Assembly (NCBI RefSeq): GCF_039541075.1
Contig: NZ_BAABFN010000002.1
Coordinates: 372,001-436,000, forward strand
Direction of reading: 5' to 3'
Origin: Compostibacter hankyongensis
GTDB lineage: Bacteria; Bacteroidota; Bacteroidia; Chitinophagales; Chitinophagaceae
DNA length: 64,000 nucleotides
Positions within the stretch are counted from its first letter, which is position 1, and each line of letters begins with the position of its first letter. A model generated the notes under the pieces. It saw only the letters and a list, made by a program, of their open reading frames with translations, was not told the DNA's origin and searched no databases. Of this stretch, positions 15,861 to 24,616 are shown piece by piece. The position numbers and the translations under genes were made by a program.

Positions 15861-17174
15861 TCAATAACCAAAATCATCTTTCAGCACGCTAACCCCATTT
15901 AAATGGGAGAGCTGCATATAATCTATGGAACCGGTGCCTTCGAATTGGTACCTTACGCCAAGTACCTCTGCAGGTTTATTTAAGATAGTAGTTTCATACG
16001 CTTTTTTACCGTCAATTAATATTTGTACCCGTTTGTTACGGACTTCACAACTTACATTTACCCACTGATTTAAATTGCAACCAAAAGCGGAAAGATCGGT
16101 TTCCATGCTCCTCGCTGCTTTCCCAGCCAGGTAAAGCCCTATGTCGCCCCCTACGCATCCTTTTGCACATAAGGGAAAAAAGAACATATCCTGCTTGCAA
16201 TAAATAGTGATAAATATGCGTTGGCAGGCAGCGCTGCCTTGAGAAAAATTGGATTTAAGCCTTGTCCGGAAGATAAAATTATCGCTCATCAAATCTGTTT
16301 CAGGTAGTACGGTTCCATAATAAACGACAGGTGGCTTAGGTTGCATTGGGATATTTTTCTGTCGTATACTTTCGGCAGACAAATGTAAAATGCCGTTGCG
16401 TATACATTCATCCGATTTGAAATAGACAGGAACAGGATCCTGTTCAACGGCTACTATCCAGCCATTAGAAGGAATGATTAAATCATGTTCCTTTACTATA
16501 CGGTTATTTACAATCAGTTTTGCCCGGTAATAACCCGGATAGTAATAGATGGATGAGTACTCCCGGCCTTTTGCAGGGACCAAGTGCCGCCGCTTCGGAT
16601 CCCAGGATTGTTGTATGTACACAGAATCTGTATTGGCTGAAGCGGCATCATAGCGAAATATAACAGAATTGGGAAGACCATTGGTCACGGGTTTGCTGCT
16701 GAAAGAAAACATATCCGGAGACAACGGCTTCGGCGAAATATGACTTTTGGAAAAAATAAAGGCTCCTGCAAGTATGGCTGTCAATCCGATACCCAGCATC
16801 CAGCATATGCGCTTCCGGTTCAGCCAATGATCCGGATGTCCGGCCCCTGTACCAGCAGGTTTAATGGAAGAAGCGTCCTCCGACAATTGATGTACGGCAG
16901 TATTCGTACGCTGAAAATCCTGCCAGTTTTTGTAGCCTAAAAAGGAGGCAAGCGCGTTGAGCGTAGTGCCGGTTGGTGTGGAATTATACTTGACCCGGTT
17001 CCATATTCTTTTTAGCGTGGTAACGCTTAGCAAGATGCCTGTTTGTTCGGAAATTTGTTCTCTGAGCTGTTCAAAGTCAAATGTTGACCAGTCTTTTCCA
17101 CTACCTGCACCCAGTTTCTCTTCAATCATCCGACAGCAACGATCCAGCTCCCTTTCTGTTTGTTGGGCGTTCAT
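15861..17174 (-). CDS. Membrane-anchored protein with N-terminal HTH-like domain and extracytoplasmic lectin-like domain
   Basis: I do not know a named family for this 437-residue protein. Residues 33-88 look like a DNA-binding fold seen in Bacteroidota (SVTTLKRIW followed by TTLNALASFLGYKNWQDF), a single membrane segment follows at about 123-141, and the outer part ends in a concanavalin/LamG-like beta sandwich (about 265-437). This order resembles membrane-tethered one-component regulators in which an outer sensor controls an inner HTH. It follows a secreted multidomain protein gene by 58 bases and is probably co-transcribed with it. The gene is clearly AT-richer than its neighbours (one line shows about 21 of 60 G or C), suggesting transfer. 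DNA binding is inferred, not shown. Confidence 0.6.
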   Translation of the reverse strand: MNAQQTERELDRCCRMIEEKLGAGSGKDWSTFDFEQLREQISEQTGILLSVTTLKRIWNRVKYNSTPTGTTLNALASFLGYKNWQDFQRTNTAVHQLSEDASSIKPAGTGAGHPDHWLNRKRICWMLGIGLTAILAGAFIFSKSHISPKPLSPDMFSFSSKPVTNGLPNSVIFRYDAASANTDSVYIQQSWDPKRRHLVPAKGREYSSIYYYPGYYRAKLIVNNRIVKEHDLIIPSNGWIVAVEQDPVPVYFKSDECIRNGILHLSAESIRQKNIPMQPKPPVVYYGTVLPETDLMSDNFIFRTRLKSNFSQGSAACQRIFITIYCKQDMFFFPLCAKGCVGGDIGLYLAGKAARSMETDLSAFGCNLNQWVNVSCEVRNKRVQILIDGKKAYETTILNKPAEVLGVRYQFEGTGSIDYMQLSHLNGVSVLKDDFGY

Positions 17175-17232
17175 GAAATGGTTAATTGGTATTTTGTAGT
17201 CATGAACAAATTTGAATGGGTATAAAGTTAGC

Positions 17233-18639
17233 TCATTCCATCCGATTTGCCGCTACTATCTGCTTGCCATTGCTGTAGACAATAAAGTGAGTAACCTTAT
17301 CTTCGTTGTTTTTGAAAAATTCAACCTCAATGCCGATATCCCGGGAGAAGAATTTATTGTCTGCTTCCGGATACAATAACGTGGAAATAAAACTTTTTCC
17401 CGACAAACGGAGATACTTCCCTGCTGTGACAACCTGCGCCTGTGTGCCATTGGGCAGTTTGTAGGTGCCGACATACATTTTTTCTACTGTGTCAGAGAGT
17501 TTGATTAGCCGGGCGTCAAAAGTAAGGTCAGGTGTGATTTGAACTCCCTCCAGGTCGCTTATACGGGCTATCATTCCCCTACCCCAATACGCATCATTCC
17601 CCAAGCCGACAAGCAATTCATTGGCTCCTTTTTTCAAAGGCAGCATGAATGACGTGTTTTCTACCGAGCAACGTCCGCCCGGCTCCTTTTCCATTAGCCG
17701 GCCTTGCAGGTTTTTATCCAAATACAGCATTTGCCCATTCAGAAAGACCCAGACATCGTCTAAGAACCCTAAATTCATTTTTTTCTTTTGCTCCACAGCT
17801 GACTGAATGTTCACCTTCAGCCAGATGATGCTTCTGACCTTGTTTTTTCCAAAGGCGCGGGTCAGGTTTATCAGTCCCCGCCGCTCGGCCTCCAGCACCC
17901 GCCATGAAGTTTCCGGGGTGGGAAGTAAATCATAGCTGAAGTCTACGTTTTTGGAGATCGGGAGCGGATCTGTCACTGCCCATCTTCGGATGTATCGGGG
18001 ATCATTACCTGTGGGGTCCATGCCCGGAGACGAGGAAAGATTTTCGGTCTTTCCCGGCATCACGGTCAGGTTTGACACCACCATATCTCCCTCGAAAGCA
18101 ATAGCGCCGCTTTCCGGATTTCCTTCTAAATGTTCGACCTGAAGAGCAGGCTCGTCAGTATTGTTGATGTATATGCGCAATTGTGCATGGGAAATAACCA
18201 GTTTTACATGGTTCCAATCGCCCTTCCTGAAGGTGGCATTAGACTGGTACTGAGGATAGATATCCCAAAGCAGCACACCATCAATTACAGGTGCATACTG
18301 TATGCCTTCTATAGCAGTAGAGTCCCCCGCCCGGTTCATACGCAAATAAAAGCATTCATTTTCCTCAGCATCCTGATAACGGAAATAAAAGGTCAGGTTA
18401 TCGGGTTTTACATCAAATTCAATGGTGCCGTCGGAAAAATTCAGGTCCTTAGCCACTACTTTCCCGGCTTCCGGTGAAATATTCATTGCCGGCGACCCTT
18501 TCTCCTGAATGAACCCCACCGTCCCCGGTGTAAAGATCCATTTTGCCGCCTCCAGTGGGAAGTTCCCCGTCTTATTCTTCTGGGCAAAAGCCGTGGAGCA
18601 GACCAGGAAAACGCATACGAATAAAATATTCCTTTTCAT
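17233..18639 (-). CDS. Secreted multidomain protein (LamG-like, galactose-binding-like and DUF3471-like domains)
   Basis: This 468-residue protein starts with a signal peptide (1-20, ending TAFAQ). Residues 25-200 form a concanavalin/LamG-like sandwich (GTIEFDVKPDNLTFYFRYQD, DWNHVKLVI). Residues about 215-365 resemble a galactose-binding jelly roll (WVFLNGQMLYLD). Residues about 388-468 resemble the DUF3471-type C-terminal domain often fused to serine beta-lactamase-like enzymes (YVGTYKLPNG to IVAANRME). No catalytic domain is visible. ATG 18639 was chosen because the signal peptide begins there. The HTH/membrane protein gene follows at 58 bases, suggesting a sensor-ligand pair. The gene is AT-richer than the window average. 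Confidence 0.6.
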   Translation of the reverse strand: MKRNILFVCVFLVCSTAFAQKNKTGNFPLEAAKWIFTPGTVGFIQEKGSPAMNISPEAGKVVAKDLNFSDGTIEFDVKPDNLTFYFRYQDAEENECFYLRMNRAGDSTAIEGIQYAPVIDGVLLWDIYPQYQSNATFRKGDWNHVKLVISHAQLRIYINNTDEPALQVEHLEGNPESGAIAFEGDMVVSNLTVMPGKTENLSSSPGMDPTGNDPRYIRRWAVTDPLPISKNVDFSYDLLPTPETSWRVLEAERRGLINLTRAFGKNKVRSIIWLKVNIQSAVEQKKKMNLGFLDDVWVFLNGQMLYLDKNLQGRLMEKEPGGRCSVENTSFMLPLKKGANELLVGLGNDAYWGRGMIARISDLEGVQITPDLTFDARLIKLSDTVEKMYVGTYKLPNGTQAQVVTAGKYLRLSGKSFISTLLYPEADNKFFSRDIGIEVEFFKNNEDKVTHFIVYSNGKQIVAANRME

Positions 18640-19033
18640 TTGTTGATTTTTTTTAATTAATAGTATCCGCCTGCGACGGGATGCCCGTTTCATAAGTCTG
18701 CCTTGTAAGTATATGATTAGAAAGCCGGAGCCGGAGGGTGTATGGCAGCACTCCCGGCAAGATTAGGAAAACAAAGCAGAAAGTTCACTTCTTCATCTGT
18801 TCAAATGCTGTTCAAACGTGTTCAAGTTATATTCAGGGTCCTCAAATGCAGCTTTGAGTGAGATATTATCTAAATTATTCATTTATAGGGAGAACATTAC
18901 CAGTCGATTTACTCACTTTTCAAAGGTGGATATCGGGAAGGGATCATCTTGTCGTAATTGCCCCCTCAAAATGCCGTTTTTGCACCCGCTTTAAGAAAAT
19001 AATTACGCCTATGTTTGTTGAAAAAACAATACC
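18640..19033. other. Intergenic region between divergent genes
   Basis: This 394-base spacer separates the leftward secreted-protein gene from the rightward DUF899 gene. It has no convincing open frame or RNA gene. It contains the TGTTCAA triple repeat (18798-18825), and TATGTTTG at 19010-19017 matches the -7 box for the DUF899 gene, but the nearest TTTG is 27 bases upstream, too far for a good promoter. Confidence 0.6.
18798..18825. repeat. Triple direct repeat TGTTCAA, candidate operator
   Basis: TGTTCAA occurs at 18798-18804, 18809-18815 and 18819-18825, i.e. with 11- and 10-base steps, putting the three copies on one face of the helix. This is typical of cooperative protein binding. It lies about 160 bases before the secreted-protein gene and about 210 bases before the DUF899 gene. 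Confidence 0.5.
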
Positions 19034-19738
19034 ATGGAAAAAATCCAGACGGGACTTCCGGATATCGTATCGCCGGAGGATTGGGAAAAAGCCCATCAGG
19101 CCTTTTTGAAAAGGGAGAAGGACTTTACCCGGCAGCGGGATGCGCTCAGCGCCGGGCGGCGGCGCTTACCCATGACGGAAATAAAGAAGCCATATGTTTT
19201 TGAAGGGCCGCAGGGAGCGGTAAGCTTATTGGACTTATTTGAAGGACGCCGGCAGCTCCTCCTCTATCATTTTATGTTTGCCCCGGGTGTGAACGGCTGG
19301 CCGGATGCGGGTTGTCCGGGTTGTTCTATGTTTACGGACAATATCGGGCAATTCACCCCCGCTCATCTGAAGGCGCGCGGGATATCCCTGGCGCTGGTAT
19401 CGCTTGCACCGCTTGCCAGCATCGAAGCCTACCGGAAACGCATGGGATGGTCGCATCGCTGGGTCTCTTCCGGGCACAACTCATTTAACAAAGACCTTGG
19501 CATTACCACACCCCAGGGAGAAGGACATGGCCTTAGCGTATTGCTGCGCGACGGAGACCGCATCTACCGGACCTACTTCACCTCGGCCCGCGGTACCGAA
19601 GCGCTCGGAAATGTTTGGGGATTTCTCGACGCTACCCCGTTTGGAAGACAGGAGATATGGGAGGATACGCCCGAAGGCAGACCGCAAACCGAGCCTTACA
19701 TATGGTGGCGCAGGCATGATGAATATGATACCCATTGA
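19034..19738 (+). CDS. DUF899 family thioredoxin-like protein
   Basis: This 234-residue protein matches the DUF899 family of thioredoxin-fold proteins: LLYHFMFAPG and the CPGC motif in GWPDAGCPGCSMF near residues 92-104, followed by ISLALVSLAPLASIEAYRKR and a C-terminal WWRRHDEYD. The family is annotated as possible dithiol-disulfide isomerase, but its biochemical role is not established. It is the first of three short co-directional genes (DUF899, VOC, DoxX), which often travel together in soil bacteria and may form a redox or small-molecule response unit. Confidence 0.88.
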   Translation: MEKIQTGLPDIVSPEDWEKAHQAFLKREKDFTRQRDALSAGRRRLPMTEIKKPYVFEGPQGAVSLLDLFEGRRQLLLYHFMFAPGVNGWPDAGCPGCSMFTDNIGQFTPAHLKARGISLALVSLAPLASIEAYRKRMGWSHRWVSSGHNSFNKDLGITTPQGEGHGLSVLLRDGDRIYRTYFTSARGTEALGNVWGFLDATPFGRQEIWEDTPEGRPQTEPYIWWRRHDEYDTH

Positions 19739-19793
19739 TCGTAACAAGATACAATACCTCACCCTTTTCAAAAACTACTAAAAACAAATCAAC

Positions 19794-20234
19794 ATGAAAA
19801 CAGTCAATCCTTACCTGAACTTTGACGGCCAGGCCGAAGAAGCAATGAACTTTTACAAATCCGTGTTCGGCGGTGAATTCACGGGCAATGGCATTATGCG
19901 TATGAGCGATGCCCCCGGTCAGCCCGATCTGCCCGAAGAAGAAAAAGACCGGGTGATGCATGTATCCCTGCCTTTGGGCAATGGCAGCCTGCTCATGGCC
20001 AGCGATATCTTTCCCTCCATGGGCCACAGGCTGACCATAGGCAACAACAATTATATCAGCCTTGCGTCCGACAGCCGGGAAGAAGCCGACCGTCTTTTTG
20101 AGGGATTGTCCAAAGGCGGGGAAGTAGAAATGCCCATGCAGGACCAGTTCTGGGGAGATTACTTCGGCAGCTTCAAAGACAAATACGGCGTCTGCTGGAT
20201 GATCAATTACAGTAACGCGTCACAGGGATCGTGA
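19794..20234 (+). CDS. VOC superfamily (PhnB-like) protein
   Basis: This 146-residue protein has the paired beta-alpha-beta-beta-beta fold pattern of PhnB/glyoxalase-like proteins: NPYLNFDGQAEEAMNFYKSV at the start, MHVSLPLGNGSLLMASD in the middle and FWGDYFGSFKDKYGVCWMIN near the end. Members are annotated as 3-demethylubiquinone methyltransferase-like or bleomycin-resistance-like, mostly without proof. It follows the DUF899 gene by 55 bases and is probably in the same transcript. The substrate is unknown. Confidence 0.88.
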   Translation: MKTVNPYLNFDGQAEEAMNFYKSVFGGEFTGNGIMRMSDAPGQPDLPEEEKDRVMHVSLPLGNGSLLMASDIFPSMGHRLTIGNNNYISLASDSREEADRLFEGLSKGGEVEMPMQDQFWGDYFGSFKDKYGVCWMINYSNASQGS

Positions 20235-20363
20235 AAATAAGATCATCGCGGGGGTTTAGAAAAACCAGCGAAAACCGCAAGGTGCCGATGCGCCTTCGGT
20301 ATTACCTGCCCACTGCAAAGCTATGGCAGGCAGGACTGACTATAAAAAAATAAATATTAACAG

Positions 20364-20783
20364 ATGAAAAAGATAAATATTATCTACTGGATATTTACCG
20401 GACTTCTCCTCGCGCTGATGCTGTTCAGCGGCGTTACCAGCCTCGTTAATCCGGAAAGCACAAAAGCGCTGATCTCAACCCACCTGGGTTACCCGGAATA
20501 TTTCGGCCCCCTGATCAGTATCGCTAAAATATTAGGGGTTATTGCGATACTGGTCCCCGGCTTCTCCCGGCTGAAGGAATGGGCTTATGCCGGCTTTACT
20601 TTTGACCTGGTTTTTGCTGTCCTTTCTTTTATTGCCGTGGGCGATCCTGTTTCCGGTACCTGGTTCATGTTTTTCGGGTTGATCCTGGTATTCGGTTCGT
20701 ATATTTTTTATCATAAGAAAAGAAAGCAGGCCGGCAGCCCGGCAGATGTTAAGGTAGCCGGATCTGAAGTAAGCATGGGATGA
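20364..20783 (+). CDS. DoxX-like family membrane protein
   Basis: This 139-residue protein has four hydrophobic segments (about 5-23, 44-68, 72-92 and 97-115) and the DoxX-like pattern FSGVTSLVNPESTKALISTH followed by PLISIAKILGVIAILVPGF. DoxX-like proteins are small inner membrane proteins thought to act in redox or oxidative stress responses. It lies 129 bases after the VOC gene and is followed by an imperfect hairpin that probably ends the transcript. Confidence 0.85.
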   Translation: MKKINIIYWIFTGLLLALMLFSGVTSLVNPESTKALISTHLGYPEYFGPLISIAKILGVIAILVPGFSRLKEWAYAGFTFDLVFAVLSFIAVGDPVSGTWFMFFGLILVFGSYIFYHKKRKQAGSPADVKVAGSEVSMG

Positions 20784-20800
20784 AGTTTATGGAAGCATAG

Positions 20801-20829
20801 CCCGGCAAATAAATGTTGTTATTTCCGGG
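20801..20829. terminator. Imperfect hairpin between convergent genes
   Basis: CCCGGCAAATAA (20801-20812) pairs with TTATTTCCGGG (from 20819) with one bulged C around a short loop. It lies between the DoxX gene and the convergent GH78 gene and may terminate both. No long T-run follows. Confidence 0.45.
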
Positions 20830-20891
20830 GAGTGCATATCCGCCGATCCCTGACCAGACGTATAATGGACCAGCGGTATGCATCTACTGTG

Positions 20892-23699
20892 TTATTTCCG
20901 GTAATCCGTTTCAAACCGGTATTCGCCGGAACCTATATTAAAAACGGCATAGTTGCCTTCCATTCTTTGGAATGCGATGCCCGGGATCCCGCTCACCGGT
21001 TTGCCGCTTTCCGTAATATGCTTGTCGCTGGCCGCCGGCAACCATACTTCCGCCGTGGTATTGGCCGGTATCCTTATCTGCAGCTGAAAACGGCTTCCGG
21101 CTATTTTCCAGCTGCTTGTAATGGGGCCGCGTACAGAAAGATAGCTGCCCTGCGCATAGGTCAGATCGCCAGCCGGCTGCGGTTTGATGATGATCTTTTT
21201 AAAACCCGGAGCTCCGGGGTTAATGCCGAGCAACGAACGGTAAAACCATTCATTTACCGAGCCGAACATGGGGTGGTCCTGTGAATATACATTATCCGAA
21301 TACGCCCATGTCTCCCACAGCGTAGTGGCGCCATGGTCTATCATATAGCCCCATCCGGGAAAGGTCCGCTGATCGGCGATACGATAAGCAACATCATTCC
21401 TGTCTTCCCGGCGCAGGAGGTCCAGCAGCATTTTGGTGCCGAATATGCCAGTGGTCAGGTGCACGTCGTGCCGGTCTATATTGTCTAACAGAATATCCAG
21501 CGACTTTTTCTTTTCCTGCCCGACAACCAGCCCGTACCAGAGACCGAACGCCTGGGCCGACTGGGAGGCGCTGTCAAATTTCCCGGTGCCGGCCGTATAG
21601 AACCGGCGGATAATAGCCTGTCTGATCCTGTTTTCAAGCGCTCCATACCTTTCGGCGTCAGCCTTTTTGCCGAGTAGCTTTGCAAATGCTGCAATCAGCT
21701 TTACATGGTGATAATAAAAAGCAGAAGCGGTAAACGCTTTTGAGGGTTTGTCCAACGATTCGTGGTCGCCGAGATCGGCATCGGATAAATAGTTTTCGGT
21801 ATGTTCCCGGAGAAATTCAACCTCCCGTCTGAAAGCTTTATAATATTGGGCGATCAGCCGCTTATCCCCATAAAAATTATATAATTGCTCCATCAGATAG
21901 GGGAAGCTGAGCTGAAAACCCATAGGGCCGGAATGATCTCCCGGGCCGCTGTCCGCAATACCCACATAGGGAGCGGTTTCGGTAAAGCCTCCTCCGGAAC
22001 GCTGATCGTTTACATCATCCTGTAATGTCTTCCGGTAAAAATTGGCCATATTGAAATCGAACATAAAGGCATTGCAGGTACAGAACAGGTCCCCGCCGTA
22101 ACCGAATTTTTCACGGGCGGGGCAATCAGACTGTACGCTGAACATATTGTTCCTAAAAGTCCACCGGATATTCCGGGAAAGCCGGTTGAACATCGGATTG
22201 GATGATCCGAAGGTGCCGGCCGGCTCCACATCCGCGCTCATGCACAGGCCTTCTATATCCTGAAGCGACGGTTTACCCGGCCATCCGCTCACTTCTATAT
22301 ACCGGAAGCCATGGAAGGTAAAGCTCGGCGCCCATGTTTCATGTCCTTTGCCTTTTAACGTATAACGGTCTTCCTGCCAGGCGATCCGTGGCGCTCCCGC
22401 TCCCCCGTTACCGTTTTTTATCTGCCCTGCTACAGAGGTCATCACATTGATGTTCCCGTCCTTGTATTTATCTTCCCCGTACCGGAGTACAATGGTCGTA
22501 CCTTGGGGCCCATGCACGTGTATGCGGGCTACGCCGGAAAAATTCTGGCCCATATCAAATACATATATCCCCGGTTTCGGCTCGGCCATGCTTACCGGGC
22601 GGATCACTTTTATGATCTTCACCGGGGGCTGCGTTTGTACGGTCAACTTGCCGGAAGGCCCCTTTACCGTTACCGCATCTTTCTGTCCTTTGAACGCTTT
22701 CGTACCGGGAACGGCCCATCCCGGCTGCTCCAGCCGGGCATCGTAATGTTCGCCGAGGTAAACGCTGTTCCGTATTACCGGTCCGGGCATGGTCTTCCAG
22801 CCTTTGTCTGTCACCAGCGTCTGTACGGTGCCGTCTGTAAAGACAATGCGCAGCTGCGCCTTTACACAGGGCATCCCCGTGGTCAGCGCATCCCTCAGGT
22901 TCCTGCTGCCCCACATCCTGAGGGGCAGCGGGTTGTACCATCCGTTGCCCAGCATTATCCCCATGGCATTGGCGCCGTGATGCACAGCGGCGGTCACATC
23001 ATATACCGAGTACAGAAGCTGTTTGCTATAATTGGTCCAGCCGGGATCCAGCACATGGTCTCCTATTTTCCTGCCGTTGATGCGGGCTTCATAATAACCC
23101 AGCCCGCAGATATACAACCTTGCCGAAGCTACTTTCTTTCCGGTGTAAAAGACTCTTCGGAACAAAGGCATGGGGTCGTCCTGATAAAAATCCTCATCCT
23201 TTGTGAAGGATTTTCTGCCATCCCCGATCCATAATGCTTTCCAGTCCCCGGCGTGCAGCATGGCCGTCTCAAACCATTGCGGGCTGCTCCAGGGAGAGGC
23301 GTTCCCATCCTGGTCATAAACCCTTACCCGCCAGAAATACCGGGTGAACGATTGCAGGGGTTTCCCATTGTATTCAATATGGAGGCTCCGGTCAGTAGTT
23401 ACTTTCCCTGTAGCCCACATATTGCCTTTCAGCTGAAGTATAGCAGCTTTGTCATCGCTTACGATCAGCTCATAGGCGGACTGCCGCCGGTTCCGTCCTT
23501 CCGAGACAAGCGTCCAGCTCAGCCCCGGCCGGGGAGCATCGATACCCAAAGGGTTTTTTTGGTATTCGCAGGTAAGCGTTCCCGGGTTTAATACCGGATG
23601 TCCTGCGGTTGCCTGCGCAAAAAACAGGAGCGTCGCCGGAACAATACAAAGACGGAAAAATGTTCTGCTGACTGATTTCAAGGATGATCCATTCTTCAT
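20892..23699 (-). CDS. GH78 alpha-L-rhamnosidase, secreted
   Basis: This 935-residue enzyme removes terminal alpha-L-rhamnose from glycans or glycosides. It has a signal peptide (about 1-33), N-terminal Bac_rhamnosid-type beta domains containing PGWTNYSKQLLYSVYDVT, the (alpha/alpha)6 catalytic barrel with SDCPAREKFGYGGD near residues 526-539 (the acid Glu region) and WETW near 785-790, and a C-terminal beta domain (SVNEWFYRSLLGI onward). It is the last gene of the long operon, 8 bases after the lactone hydrolase gene. With the GH29 enzyme it points to a rhamnose- and fucose-bearing substrate such as a pectin or gum side chain. Confidence 0.92.
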   Translation of the reverse strand: MKNGSSLKSVSRTFFRLCIVPATLLFFAQATAGHPVLNPGTLTCEYQKNPLGIDAPRPGLSWTLVSEGRNRRQSAYELIVSDDKAAILQLKGNMWATGKVTTDRSLHIEYNGKPLQSFTRYFWRVRVYDQDGNASPWSSPQWFETAMLHAGDWKALWIGDGRKSFTKDEDFYQDDPMPLFRRVFYTGKKVASARLYICGLGYYEARINGRKIGDHVLDPGWTNYSKQLLYSVYDVTAAVHHGANAMGIMLGNGWYNPLPLRMWGSRNLRDALTTGMPCVKAQLRIVFTDGTVQTLVTDKGWKTMPGPVIRNSVYLGEHYDARLEQPGWAVPGTKAFKGQKDAVTVKGPSGKLTVQTQPPVKIIKVIRPVSMAEPKPGIYVFDMGQNFSGVARIHVHGPQGTTIVLRYGEDKYKDGNINVMTSVAGQIKNGNGGAGAPRIAWQEDRYTLKGKGHETWAPSFTFHGFRYIEVSGWPGKPSLQDIEGLCMSADVEPAGTFGSSNPMFNRLSRNIRWTFRNNMFSVQSDCPAREKFGYGGDLFCTCNAFMFDFNMANFYRKTLQDDVNDQRSGGGFTETAPYVGIADSGPGDHSGPMGFQLSFPYLMEQLYNFYGDKRLIAQYYKAFRREVEFLREHTENYLSDADLGDHESLDKPSKAFTASAFYYHHVKLIAAFAKLLGKKADAERYGALENRIRQAIIRRFYTAGTGKFDSASQSAQAFGLWYGLVVGQEKKKSLDILLDNIDRHDVHLTTGIFGTKMLLDLLRREDRNDVAYRIADQRTFPGWGYMIDHGATTLWETWAYSDNVYSQDHPMFGSVNEWFYRSLLGINPGAPGFKKIIIKPQPAGDLTYAQGSYLSVRGPITSSWKIAGSRFQLQIRIPANTTAEVWLPAASDKHITESGKPVSGIPGIAFQRMEGNYAVFNIGSGEYRFETDYRK

Positions 23700-23707
23700 A
23701 AGACCGG

Positions 23708-24568
23708 TTAGCTCAGGTTATAGATTTTTAGGGCATTTTTACAAAAAACTGCCGTTGCTGTTTCGGAGGAATAATCCTCCAGGGCCTCTTCCAGGGCCCG
23801 GATCCACCGGTCGTAAGTACCGGCCAGCAATACTACCGGCCAGTCCCCTCCAAACATTAAACGCCCCGGCCCGAAACATTGTATGGCCTGATCGATATAA
23901 GGCTTAAGCATTGCCGGTGTCCAGCTGTCCGGATCCGCTTCGGTGATCAGCCCGGAGATCTTGGCGGTTACGTTCGGAAAGGATGCCAGCAGCGCTATAT
24001 TTCTTTTGTATGCTTCAAAATCCCGGTTCCTGATATCGGGCTTGCCTAAATGATCGAGTATAAACCGCGTTTCGGGACAACGGGCTATCATACGGACCGT
24101 TTGCTGCATGACATGCGGTTTGATGCTGATGTCAAAGCTGAATCCATAAGAGGGCAGCAGCTGTAAGCCGGCTATGAATGGGGCGGAGCAGCAAAGTTCC
24201 GGTTCATTGTCATACATGCGGCGTACACCTTTCACCAGAGGATGCCGCTTCAGCTCTTCCAGCTCCCGCCTGGCTTCCTTCCCTTTTTCTAAAGGAGCAT
24301 AAGCCACTATCCCGCGTATACGGTCGTCTTTCCCGGCCTGCTCTTCCACAAAATGGACCTCTTCCATATATTCGTCCGGAAGGCAATCTGCCTGTACAAA
24401 CACCATGTGCTGGATAGGGAATTGCTTTGCTGCTTCGCGGTAATCCTCTATAAAAAAGGATCTTCGTATGGGCGTTACGGTGTCCAGCCATGGATAATGC
24501 ATCCGCTTTATATCCCAAAGATGCAGATGGGCGTCTGTCCATGAAAAGTTAAACGGGCTTTCGGTCAT
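23708..24568 (-). CDS. Amidohydrolase-family sugar lactonase (L-fuconolactonase/L-rhamnonolactonase-like)
   Basis: This 286-residue TIM-barrel metal hydrolase has DAHLHLWD at residues 12-19, FILDHLGKPDI near 170-180 and GGDWPV near 244-249, the pattern of amidohydrolase-2 lactonases acting on L-fucono- or L-rhamnono-lactone. It would open the lactone formed when fucose or rhamnose is oxidised. No signal peptide is seen, so it is cytoplasmic. It is placed between the GH29 and GH78 genes in one operon that also encodes a Gfo/Idh oxidoreductase and an IlvD-type dehydratase, the other steps of a non-phosphorylating sugar-acid route. Which sugar is used is not decided. Confidence 0.82.
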   Translation of the reverse strand: MTESPFNFSWTDAHLHLWDIKRMHYPWLDTVTPIRRSFFIEDYREAAKQFPIQHMVFVQADCLPDEYMEEVHFVEEQAGKDDRIRGIVAYAPLEKGKEARRELEELKRHPLVKGVRRMYDNEPELCCSAPFIAGLQLLPSYGFSFDISIKPHVMQQTVRMIARCPETRFILDHLGKPDIRNRDFEAYKRNIALLASFPNVTAKISGLITEADPDSWTPAMLKPYIDQAIQCFGPGRLMFGGDWPVVLLAGTYDRWIRALEEALEDYSSETATAVFCKNALKIYNLS

Positions 24569-24616
24569 ACCTGCTAAGATGATCTACAAACGGATAAAGG
24601 GTTTACCGGCACTGCA

